From: Rikenellaceae bacterium
GTDB lineage: Bacteria; Bacteroidota; Bacteroidia; Bacteroidales; UBA932
Length of the DNA: 57,763 bases
NCBI GenBank assembly: GCA_900769905.1
Contig: CAAGIL010000179.1
Location: forward strand, 1 to 57,763
Direction: 5' to 3'
Part shown: piece after piece, positions 28,818 to 36,061 of the stretch
How the letters are laid out: the number at the start of each line of letters is the position of its first letter
Numbering within the stretch: position 1 is the stretch's first letter
The notes under the pieces: generated by a model
Databases searched by the model: none
What the model saw: only the letters and a program-made list of their open reading frames with translations
Told to the model about the DNA's origin: nothing
Program-made: the position numbers and the translations under genes

Positions 28818-29881
28818 CTCCACAGGTCTCTGACCGCCTCCTGTATCAGGTGCGGCGCAATCTTCGCATACGTTCCCGCCGTTATCGCAATCGAGGAATG
28901 GTCTAAAGTCTTGCTGATTACCTCGATAGGAACGCCGCGCGACATCATCTGCGTGGCGACGGAATGGCGTATGGTGTGGACGACCGCCCTTTCCTCTCGC
29001 GGCGTGTCAGGCGTGTTGAAAAGCCTGTTAATAACTTCCTGCAACGGGTACTGAATGGACTGCTGCGCTGGAACCCTGTCCGTCTTGCCCTTCAGCGCGA
29101 GGACATAGCCCCGCTTGCCCCTCACCAGCTCCATCGTCTCCGCATCGAGATACCCAGTGTACCATCGAGCGGATTTGTGGTTGTACAGTCGCACCTCGCC
29201 TGACGGCGCGATGTGGTCGGCGTGGACGCTCAGAAGCGTTCCCAGCCGTGCGCCCGTGCAAAGCGACATTCGGACGAAAAGATACAGTCGCGGCTTGTCT
29301 CTGACCGCATCCAGCAAAAGCGCGATTTCCTCAGGCGAGAAATAGCGTTTCCGCGCTCCCGTTGACTTCGGCAGGTCTATGCCCTTTGTCGGGTCGGGAT
29401 AGCGGTATTTGTCGCGGTCAATCGCATAGCGGAAAACCGCCCGTATCTGACGATAGCGCAGCGTCACCGTCGCTGGCCTACATCTACCCGCCAGCTCGTC
29501 CAAATGCGCCTGTACGTCGTTTCTGCTGACTTTTCGGCTATCCCAGAAGGGAACTTGCCTTAAAATCTGCAAATGGAGCACCGTGCTTTCCTTCAGCTCA
29601 CGCCGCGACAGATACCACTCGAACAGGTCGCCGAACGTCGGCTCAGTCTGCTTTGTCCGTGACAGCTCGTGCGCCACGTCGTCGCCGAACTTCGCGCGGT
29701 TGATTATCTCGATTTTTTTCTGATTGCAGAAAGCCTCGGTCACGCCCTCCGACTTGCGCCCGATTGCGAACCGCTTGACTTTTCCGTCAACCTTCATGCG
29801 GAGAAAATAGCTCCTGTCGCCGTTTTCCAGCTCCCTATAATAGACTCCTGAATATCTCTTGCTCTTTATCTCTTTTGACAA
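28811..29881 (-). CDS. int: Tyrosine-family site-specific integrase
   Basis: The product is 356 residues if it starts at TTG eight bases after GGGGG; the in-frame GTGs upstream belong to the GCGTCACC repeats. It has an AP2-like arm-binding N-terminus (SGVYYRELENGDRSYFLRMK), a core-binding domain and a catalytic domain. The catalytic arginine is in CTGARLGTLL, HTIRHS holds His and Arg, and LDHSSIAITAGTY ends in the nucleophile Tyr. It integrates and, with an excisionase, excises the phage. attP should lie just upstream. Confidence 0.92.
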   Translation of the reverse strand: MSKEIKSKRYSGVYYRELENGDRSYFLRMKVDGKVKRFAIGRKSEGVTEAFCNQKKIEIINRAKFGDDVAHELSRTKQTEPTFGDLFEWYLSRRELKESTVLHLQILRQVPFWDSRKVSRNDVQAHLDELAGRCRPATVTLRYRQIRAVFRYAIDRDKYRYPDPTKGIDLPKSTGARKRYFSPEEIALLLDAVRDKPRLYLFVRMSLCTGARLGTLLSVHADHIAPSGEVRLYNHKSARWYTGYLDAETMELVRGKRGYVLALKGKTDRVPAQQSIQYPLQEVINRLFNTPDTPREERAVVHTIRHSVATQMMSRGVPIEVISKTLDHSSIAITAGTYAKIAPHLIQEAVRDLWSC

Positions 29882-29898
29882 TATGACAACCCCCAAAA

Positions 29899-30130
29899 GC
29901 GTCACCGCAAGCGTCACCGTTTGCGGCTTTATTGTGTGTTTCTAGGTATAATTATATAACATGAAAACACACAAGAAAACCGCCAAAACAAGGGATATTC
30001 CCGTGCTTTCGCGGTTGTCGGTCAAAATATGTTCAAGATAGATAATATTACTTACTAAATCGCCGAATTGCTTGATATTACGGCATTTTACTCCAGCCGT
30101 CACCCGTCAGGCGTCACCCAAGCGTCACCA
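29899..30130. other. Probable attP region with GCGTCACC arm sites
   Basis: GTCACC boxes stand at 29901 and 29913 (12 bp apart) and at 30099, 30113 and 30124, most as GCGTCACC. They lie on both sides of an AT-rich core with a perfect 10-bp inverted repeat (29932-29941 with 29965-29974) that encloses the palindrome TATAATTATA. Clusters of direct repeats flanking an AT-rich core beside int are typical of arm-type sites. The core crossover is not defined. Confidence 0.6.
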
Positions 30131-30136
30131 AGTCAC

Positions 30137-30173
30137 AAAAAATGCGCCGCCGACTGTCCAGGCAATCGGCGGC
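30137..30173 (-). terminator. Terminator of the late operon
   Basis: On the minus strand GCCGCCGA pairs perfectly with TCGGCGGC, followed by GCATTTTTT. It lies about 50 bp beyond the last late gene and separates the structural operon from the attP and integrase region. Confidence 0.85.
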
Positions 30174-30223
30174 AAGGGTATGTGTATGGTGGTCATCAAC
30201 GTCCACTAAAGCATACCACGAAA

Positions 30224-30496
30224 TCACTCATTCGCGCAAGGCGGCTTCACGCCCTCCGTGCGCCCCTCCAAATGCGCCAGCCGCGCCTCGTTGTGGCGGA
30301 CGTTCTTCCAGATGTTGTTGATTTCCTCCATCTGCGAACAGCTCTTCTTGTCGCACTCCTCGCGCGTGACGAACTGGCAAAGCCGCTCGGAGATTTTGTC
30401 CAGCTTCTTTATGACTCCAGCCATCACATAGACGCAGATTGTCTGGAGAAGTCCCAGAAGGAAAGTTATAATCGTTATGCTCCAGTTTTCAGGCAT
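30224..30496 (-). CDS. Small membrane-anchored coiled-coil protein
   Basis: The product is 90 residues from MPENWSITIITFLLG, with GGAGGG eight bases upstream. One N-terminal membrane helix (about 5-27) is followed by a charged coiled coil with two Cys (EECDKKSC) and a C-terminal VRHNEARLAHLEGR. This architecture is seen in inner-membrane spanins and in small holin-associated proteins, so it is the best lysis candidate in the genome. It overlaps the DUF1353 gene by 22 bp. Confidence 0.6.
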   Translation of the reverse strand: MPENWSITIITFLLGLLQTICVYVMAGVIKKLDKISERLCQFVTREECDKKSCSQMEEINNIWKNVRHNEARLAHLEGRTEGVKPPCANE

Positions 30497-30867
30497 TTCT
30501 CGCGCCCTCCTTTTATCCAGCTCCACCAGCCAAACAGCCAAACTCCAGTGTAGGCAAGCAAGGCGCGAAATGTGCCAATCCCGTCCTCGACAAGCAAGTC
30601 GCAAAACATATAATCTGCATCCCGTTTTGTCCAGCCGTCAGGGTGAGTTCGGTAGACGAAATCATGCGCGAACGCCGCCCGCAAAGCCTGTGTGTCGCTC
30701 GACGGGAACACGACCCGCCAGAAGGCGCGTGGAACGCTCGCGCCGTCCGACTCGAAACCCTTTGGAACGACTAGCACCCTCTCGCGCCAAAGGACAATAA
30801 GCCCAAACGGCTCCTCAAGGCGAAAGACGTTACCCTGCTCGTCCCTTTCGTGTATCGAAACCAGCAT
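30475..30867 (-). CDS. DUF1353-family phage protein
   Basis: The 130-residue product carries the family pattern: VVPKGFESDGASVPRAFWRV, then AAFAHDFVYR and RDADYMFCDLL, with a hydrophobic C-terminus. DUF1353 proteins are common in phage late operons near tail-fibre or lysis genes. Their function is not established. Confidence 0.85.
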   Translation of the reverse strand: MLVSIHERDEQGNVFRLEEPFGLIVLWRERVLVVPKGFESDGASVPRAFWRVVFPSSDTQALRAAFAHDFVYRTHPDGWTKRDADYMFCDLLVEDGIGTFRALLAYTGVWLFGWWSWIKGGREKCLKTGA

Positions 30868-30879
30868 ATTCAGTCCTCC

Positions 30880-31284
30880 TCACCAGTCGATTTTCGGCAG
30901 CTCCGCGATAAGCCCCTCGACCGTCGGAGCCTCGCGGACGCCAGCAACGTAGTCATTCAGGACAAGGTGGCATTTGCGCCACACGGCATCGCGCCAGCGG
31001 CTGAACATTCCCGCCTCCTCCCTCCACGTCGCGTCCGTGCTCTGGAGATAGCTAAGACAGGTATATGTGCTGTCGTAGCCCCTGCTTTGCGCCGTCGCGT
31101 CCAAATGCGCCTGCACCGCGTCCTCGTAGGCCTTGATAAGCTCCTTCTGCGTCGGCCTCTCGTTTTCGAGAATGACGTATTTCCCATCCTCGTCCGTGCC
31201 GATGTAGGCATTGTTATCCATGCACCAAACCGCCGCTTCAGGCGGATAGACTCCATCGAACTTGTCGCCGATATTGAACGTCAT
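30880..31284 (-). CDS. Tail-fibre-associated protein with YPP module
   Basis: The product is 134 residues from MTFNIGDKFDGVYPPEAA, seven bases after GGAGG. Its first 30 residues match the start of the glycosyltransferase at 34131-36047 (IGxKFxGxYPPxAAxW). The second half, with RGYDSTYTCLSYLQS and EAGMFSRWRDAVW, resembles a domain found in fibre-assembly proteins. It is probably a chaperone or accessory of the fibre encoded just upstream. Confidence 0.65.
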   Translation of the reverse strand: MTFNIGDKFDGVYPPEAAVWCMDNNAYIGTDEDGKYVILENERPTQKELIKAYEDAVQAHLDATAQSRGYDSTYTCLSYLQSTDATWREEAGMFSRWRDAVWRKCHLVLNDYVAGVREAPTVEGLIAELPKIDW

Positions 31285-31286
31285 AA

Positions 31287-32276
31287 TCACTCCTCCTTAA
31301 CCATTTCACCATTGGAAAAATTGACGTTGTATGTTCCCGCGCTAGTGGTCGGGAAATTCTGTCTCCCAAATGCAAGCCATTCAAAGCCTGTCATGCAGCC
31401 ACTCGTTCCGTGCCATTTGACATAAGCATAATTGTTGTAGCGTACTGTTGGGTCTATTCCCAATGTATGGTCAAGATAGGATTTGTCTTGCGAAACATAA
31501 GGCGTTATGACTAGCTTATATGCACTTGCTATCAAGCCTGTTGATGAACCAAATGGAACAGGAAAAGTAAGTGTTGTTTTATTCGTGTCTGTGCTTCCAA
31601 GAAGAACCGTACCTCCCTGCTCAAGCCATCCTGATTTCCATTTCCTGTACCACGTCGAATTGCTTCCATATCCTGAACTACCCTTAAAATGCTTCTCCTC
31701 CACCACATAGTCAATCGGGTTTGCGAGCGAGGAAATTGCGTTTCCGACAAACTCCGTGCTTGCGCCGTTGTTCGAGCTGTCGCCAGCATCCGCCGTCGGT
31801 ATCTGCGGAATGGCCAAGAATGACTTGACGCCGCTGACTGTCTCGTCTCCCGAAATGTGGACAACCGCATCATCCTCCGCCTTTCCCGAAATGTCAACGG
31901 TCGCCGAAAGAACGCCGCCATTGACGACTATGGTGATGTTGTCTGGACGGACAATGCCCAGTTTCGAGGAAGTCGCCGCCGTCGGGAGCATCGGCGAAAC
32001 CACGTCCTGAATGTCGCCAGTCGTGACGTGCCCAGACTGCGTTTCGCTTGCCTTCACAAGCTCATGCAGGGTGCAATGGCACGTCCCGCACGACTGCTCG
32101 ACGGCGACGGGGTTTCCGTCGCTCCCAGCGGCTATGACCTTGCCAGCCGCCTGCGCCGCCATAAGCTCCGAAAAGGCAGCGTCAGAGACAGCAACAGCAT
32201 CACTCGGCAAAGCCGAAACCTCGATAACCGCATCATTGTAAAAGGCGCAATTATGCGCCGAAAAGTAAATTCCCAT
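31287..32276 (-). CDS. Tail-fibre protein with Tfa-like N-terminus
   Basis: The product has 329 residues. Residues 1-60 (SALPSDAVAVSDAAFSELM; AAQAAGKVIAAGSDGNPV) resemble the start of tail-fibre-assembly proteins. The middle has AIPQIPTADAGDSS and GASTEFVGN, found almost unchanged in the large fibre. The end, from STWYRKWKSGWLEQGG, matches that fibre's C-terminal receptor-like domain. So it is a mosaic of assembly-protein and fibre parts. It may form an alternative fibre tip. Confidence 0.7.
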   Translation of the reverse strand: MGIYFSAHNCAFYNDAVIEVSALPSDAVAVSDAAFSELMAAQAAGKVIAAGSDGNPVAVEQSCGTCHCTLHELVKASETQSGHVTTGDIQDVVSPMLPTAATSSKLGIVRPDNITIVVNGGVLSATVDISGKAEDDAVVHISGDETVSGVKSFLAIPQIPTADAGDSSNNGASTEFVGNAISSLANPIDYVVEEKHFKGSSGYGSNSTWYRKWKSGWLEQGGTVLLGSTDTNKTTLTFPVPFGSSTGLIASAYKLVITPYVSQDKSYLDHTLGIDPTVRYNNYAYVKWHGTSGCMTGFEWLAFGRQNFPTTSAGTYNVNFSNGEMVKEE

Positions 32277-32287
32277 GAAGTCACCTC

Positions 32288-33187
32288 CTAGTATCCGACG
32301 GCAATCCAGTAGGCGTTCACGCCTCCGTTGCCGTTATGCCGCAATGTGACGCCTCCAGTGCCAGCCGAAATGCTCCTGAAGGACACAGCAACGTTGTCCA
32401 TCGAAACGGCCACCACGGACGCGCATTTCGCGGGAAACGCGGTCGGAAAGACGACGTTCGTTCCGTTGTCGCCATTGGCCACCAGTGCCCTTCCCCACTG
32501 AATGACAAGGCCGCCCGCAATCTTCTGGAAACCCGTCTCCAAATGCTGCTTGCCAAATGCGCTATAAAGCCCCTGCGGAGTGACCGCCCTTTCGGCATCC
32601 GTGCCCGCCGCCGTCTCCGCGATTGTCGCCAGCTCCACAAGCCCCCGCCGCGCCGTCGTGGCGGTGCGCGAGACAAGGCTTGCTGGCGTGACGGCGCGTG
32701 TGCCGTCCGTGCCCGCCGCCGTCTCCTCGCCCGTCGCCAGCTCGACAATTCCCTGCCGCTCCGTCGTGGCGGAGGAAATAAGGAAATTCGTGTCGCCAAT
32801 GGTCAGGCTTTCGGCGTTGATGTTCGCCAGCACAATGTCAAAGGCGAAAAGCAACTCGCTTCCCGCGCTCTTTTGCACGATAGGCGTATTCTGCGAGTAG
32901 ACGCAGAAAAGCGTTCCAGCCTCGGTGAAAATGCCGACCTCGTAGACGACATACGCATCGGCGGAGTTGTCGTGCAACGTGATGTGGATGATGTTGTCGC
33001 CAATGCCGCCGCCGCTGATAGCGTCAAGCCGCTTTATCTCCGCCTGCAACGCCGTCTGCGACGCGCTCGCCTCATACTTCCCCGTGCCGACTCCAACCGA
33101 CTTCAGCAACACGGGCGCGGTGCCGTTCTTCTCGGCGTTGACGACCTCCGCAAAGCCCGCGTCAGTGATTATCAGTTGCGTTCCCAT
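32288..33187 (-). CDS. Second tail fibre protein
   Basis: The product has 299 residues. The N-terminal 150 residues match those of the large fibre (ITDAGFAEVVNA; KSVGVGTGKYEASASQTALQ; YVVYEVGIF), the baseplate-attachment domain of P2 H-like fibres. Two copies of the short TAxExAAGTDxxRAVTP repeat follow, then a knob with GGLVIQWGRA and VVFPTAFP. The gene overlaps the lipoprotein gene upstream by 26 bp. It probably offers another receptor specificity. Confidence 0.8.
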   Translation of the reverse strand: MGTQLIITDAGFAEVVNAEKNGTAPVLLKSVGVGTGKYEASASQTALQAEIKRLDAISGGGIGDNIIHITLHDNSADAYVVYEVGIFTEAGTLFCVYSQNTPIVQKSAGSELLFAFDIVLANINAESLTIGDTNFLISSATTERQGIVELATGEETAAGTDGTRAVTPASLVSRTATTARRGLVELATIAETAAGTDAERAVTPQGLYSAFGKQHLETGFQKIAGGLVIQWGRALVANGDNGTNVVFPTAFPAKCASVVAVSMDNVAVSFRSISAGTGGVTLRHNGNGGVNAYWIAVGY

Positions 33188-33527
33188 CCGCCTTCACCTC
33201 CTCTACATTTTCGCCATTATCCTTATTGCCATCTTGATTAGATTTAGTGCGATTTTCAGCCTTTCTTTTCATGTCGGAGCTGGCGTCCCCAGCCGTCGAA
33301 ACCGCGCTCGTCGTGTCATAGTCGCGCGTCGCGTTCGTCTTCGTGTCGCCTGACTTCGGCTGATTGCTGATTTTGCCATCCAGCTCGGCCTTGTTCTCGC
33401 TGTTGTAGACCTGCCCATACCACGCTATGTTCGTGTGGTAGCAACCAGCCAAAAGCATCGAGACGCAAAGCGCGTGAATGGCGACGGTGCCCGCCATCCA
33501 CCACGGCGAAATATGCTCCCTTCTCAT
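33162..33527 (-). CDS. Small lipoprotein with a charged tail
   Basis: The 121-residue product has a signal segment ending in the lipobox LLAGC (Cys near 29). The rest is hydrophilic and rich in Lys, Asp, Asn and Thr with no globular pattern. It overlaps both neighbours. A second lipoprotein gene directly precedes it. It could be an outer-membrane spanin or a moron expressed late; no homology is recognised. Confidence 0.6.
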   Translation of the reverse strand: MRREHISPWWMAGTVAIHALCVSMLLAGCYHTNIAWYGQVYNSENKAELDGKISNQPKSGDTKTNATRDYDTTSAVSTAGDASSDMKRKAENRTKSNQDGNKDNGENVEEVKADGNATDNH

Positions 33528-33886
33528 TCCGCACCTCCTGCCGCATTGTTGTTGATAATCCGCGTGCTTCCCTTCGCCTTGTCCAACGCCTTCCAGCCCA
33601 GCACGGAGATTGCGCCGACGTTGATAAGGTGCTGGACAAGCTCGGCCTGCGTCCGCACGCCGTCGGGTATCTGCACCTCCTTGAACGGCTGATTAGGCAC
33701 GCTCACACGCGCCTTGCCTCCCTTCTCCAGCTCAATCTTTATCGGCCCCTCCACGCTGAAAAGCTCGTATGTCGAGGGGTGCGCAGCCTGATTTTCAAGC
33801 TGCTTCCTCCTCAGCCAGAACTCCTTGTCGCTCATGCACCCGCATAGCACAAAAAGCGACAGGACGCAACCTGTTATTTTTCTCAT
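33524..33886 (-). CDS. Lipoprotein
   Basis: The product is 120 residues from MRKITGCVLSLFVLCGCM, with GAGGAG eight bases upstream. It is a typical lipoprotein signal (lipobox ending at Cys17). The mature part has VPNQPFKEVQIPDGVRTQ and a hydrophobic segment, NVGAISVLGWKAL, near residues 88-100. It is ATGA-coupled to the next lipoprotein gene. It might act in lysis or as a cell-surface factor. Confidence 0.65.
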   Translation of the reverse strand: MRKITGCVLSLFVLCGCMSDKEFWLRRKQLENQAAHPSTYELFSVEGPIKIELEKGGKARVSVPNQPFKEVQIPDGVRTQAELVQHLINVGAISVLGWKALDKAKGSTRIINNNAAGGAE

Positions 33887-34116
33887 AAATGGCACTCCTC
33901 GCAGTAGTCGGGGTACGCCCCGTGACCCATCATCGCGACCTCGTAGGTGTCGATTGCGGCCAGCGTGTCCATCATGGTATGCGCCGCCTTCTCGAACGCC
34001 TCGCGCTCCTCCTCCGACATCAGCTCATGCGCCTTCCAGTAGTTCAGAATTCGCTCGATTTCGTCAAAGTCCGTCATGGTGTTCCTGTGTTCGCTCTCGT
34101 AGTCCTGTTCGCTCAT
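33883..34116 (-). CDS. Small acidic hypothetical protein
   Basis: The product is 77 residues from the second of two adjacent ATGs after GGAGG. It is helical and acidic, with a Cys-containing end (PDYCEECHL) that could bind metal. No family is recognised. Coupled to the lipoprotein gene. Confidence 0.6.
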   Translation of the reverse strand: MSEQDYESEHRNTMTDFDEIERILNYWKAHELMSEEEREAFEKAAHTMMDTLAAIDTYEVAMMGHGAYPDYCEECHL

Positions 34117-34130
34117 CATGCACCTCCATT

Positions 34131-36047
34131 TTAGCGATATTTTCTCTCAAGCGGCCTCCACGCCAGATGTGGCAGCCAGTCGGGTTTAGGGCTCAAATTC
34201 CACGGCTTTTCCATCCCGAGGAAATGAACAATCGTTGACGGAGCAACGTCGATTTTTCCGTTTCCCTTGTAGAACTCCATGCAGATATGCGCGAGAATGT
34301 CGTGAGGGATGTGGCCGTGCCTGTACAGACTGCCGTTCATGAACTCCTGCGAGCTGATGAAGGCGAAAAGCGACGGCATCATTTCCGCCGCGTTTCGGCA
34401 CATGAAGTCCTCGAAGATGAAACTGAAGTCTCCACGGAAATAGGACATTCCGCCGTTCCAAATGCACCTGCTGCTTTGCGGCCAGTTGTGCTGCTCCCAG
34501 CCCATCGAAATCTGATTTTCTGGACAGCGGTGCATGGTGAACTCGCGTATCGGAACGGCATCCAAATCGCAGGTCAGGACGCTTGCCCCCTTCGGGTAGA
34601 CGTTCCTGAAAAGCTCCAACTGGACGTAAAAGTAAGGCGTTTGCGAGTGAGTCGAGACAAGCGGAACAGTCTTGACTCCCTTGACCTCAATGTCTGAAAA
34701 GCACCAGAACTCGTGCTTTGTTTTGCAGTATTTTGCGAACAGGTCACGCAGCATCAGGACGTGCTCCGCGCCGTACTTGTCGCCGCTCCTCAAGGACGTG
34801 GCGACAATCAGCGGGTGTTCCTCGTCAATCTCGCCATACTCCTCAAGTGCGCATTTGTCGTAGATTTCCCGCGCCAGCGTCATTGCCTGTGGTGTCGTCA
34901 GTCCTGCCTTTCGCCGCATGAACTCCGCCCGCGCCTTCTGGTGAATTCTCCCCGCATAGTTGTCCTGCCATTCGGGAAGGCTGGTGCGCGGATTGAAGGT
35001 CAAATCCTCGAAAGGCATAGTCGTACACCAACGCCCTATCAACGCCTGCGCCTGATACTGCCTGTCCTGCTTCGCGCCGTGGTCAACGTGACAGCAAACC
35101 TCTTGCGTCGCGCCGATTTTCGGCATCGGTCTCAATCCGAAATTGTAGATGTACGGAGCGTTGTAGGGAAGGCGGAAAAGCGTGTATGGCCGCCTCCAGT
35201 GCCCAATGACGCGATACCATATCCAGCTATCTCCTCCCGCGCTGGAAAGGCAGGGAAGGCCGCCTATGTGGTCGAAAAGCGAACGCCGCATGAAAAGCCC
35301 AAATCCGGGGTGCCCGTATCCGTCGTTCGTCATCGTGGCGTACCCGCTCGACTTGAAGATGTGGTTATAGTCCATGTCGGTCTCGTCTGGCGGAGTCTCG
35401 GCATAGTAGGCGAACCCGTGAGGGCTGCCGAAGTCGTATGCGTCCAGTGCCATCTCGACGTGGTGCGCCCACGCGCGGTTGCACATGATTATGTCGCTGT
35501 CAAGGAACACAAGGTTTTCGCCTTTCACTTTCCTCGCGCCAATGTTCCACAACGCCTCCTTGAGGAAAATGCCCTGCGACCTCTCGGGAACGGACACAAA
35601 CAGATAGTCGATTTTCAGCGACTTCGCCAGCTCCGACAAAAGCGGCCTTTCTCCCTCGTTCTGCGCCTCAATCAGCATCCACTCCGAAGGTCGCGGGTTG
35701 CTCTCCGCCATCGCCTCAATCGCGCGTGTGGTCGCCTTGAGCTGCCGCGCCTCGTTCCCGAAATGGCACTGTATCATCGCGAAGTCAGCCGTCCTCTTCT
35801 CGTCAAACTCGGGATAGATGAAACGGCGGATGTGGTTTTTACCCTCGCGCAATTCCGCGTCAAGGCTGGAAATGTCGGCTGGGAAAACGTCCCTTCTGCC
35901 ATCCACATTCACGGCCTCGGTTTTCCCGACTGGAACAATCATGAAACCGCCGTCATACTTCGCCATTCTTGCGCCGTTTTCGTTCGCCCACGCCGCCGCG
36001 TCAGGCGGGTATATCCCATTGAATTTCTGCCCTATGTAATAAGCCAT
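34131..36047 (-). CDS. Two-domain glycosyltransferase with tail-associated N-terminal module
   Basis: The product has 638 residues. Residues 1-45 carry the YPP module (IGQKFNGIYPPDAAAW) shared with the fibre-associated protein at 30880-31284. Residues about 95-390 form a GT-A-like domain with LVFLDSDIIM near 180-190. Residues about 410-620 form a second domain with LTCDLDAVPI near 490-500. Both Asp motifs fit metal-binding DxD sites. It lies directly behind the large fibre gene. Glycosylation of the fibre or of host surface sugars is plausible but inferred. Confidence 0.75.
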   Translation of the reverse strand: MAYYIGQKFNGIYPPDAAAWANENGARMAKYDGGFMIVPVGKTEAVNVDGRRDVFPADISSLDAELREGKNHIRRFIYPEFDEKRTADFAMIQCHFGNEARQLKATTRAIEAMAESNPRPSEWMLIEAQNEGERPLLSELAKSLKIDYLFVSVPERSQGIFLKEALWNIGARKVKGENLVFLDSDIIMCNRAWAHHVEMALDAYDFGSPHGFAYYAETPPDETDMDYNHIFKSSGYATMTNDGYGHPGFGLFMRRSLFDHIGGLPCLSSAGGDSWIWYRVIGHWRRPYTLFRLPYNAPYIYNFGLRPMPKIGATQEVCCHVDHGAKQDRQYQAQALIGRWCTTMPFEDLTFNPRTSLPEWQDNYAGRIHQKARAEFMRRKAGLTTPQAMTLAREIYDKCALEEYGEIDEEHPLIVATSLRSGDKYGAEHVLMLRDLFAKYCKTKHEFWCFSDIEVKGVKTVPLVSTHSQTPYFYVQLELFRNVYPKGASVLTCDLDAVPIREFTMHRCPENQISMGWEQHNWPQSSRCIWNGGMSYFRGDFSFIFEDFMCRNAAEMMPSLFAFISSQEFMNGSLYRHGHIPHDILAHICMEFYKGNGKIDVAPSTIVHFLGMEKPWNLSPKPDWLPHLAWRPLERKYR

Positions 36048-36061
36048 TTTTTCACCTCAAA

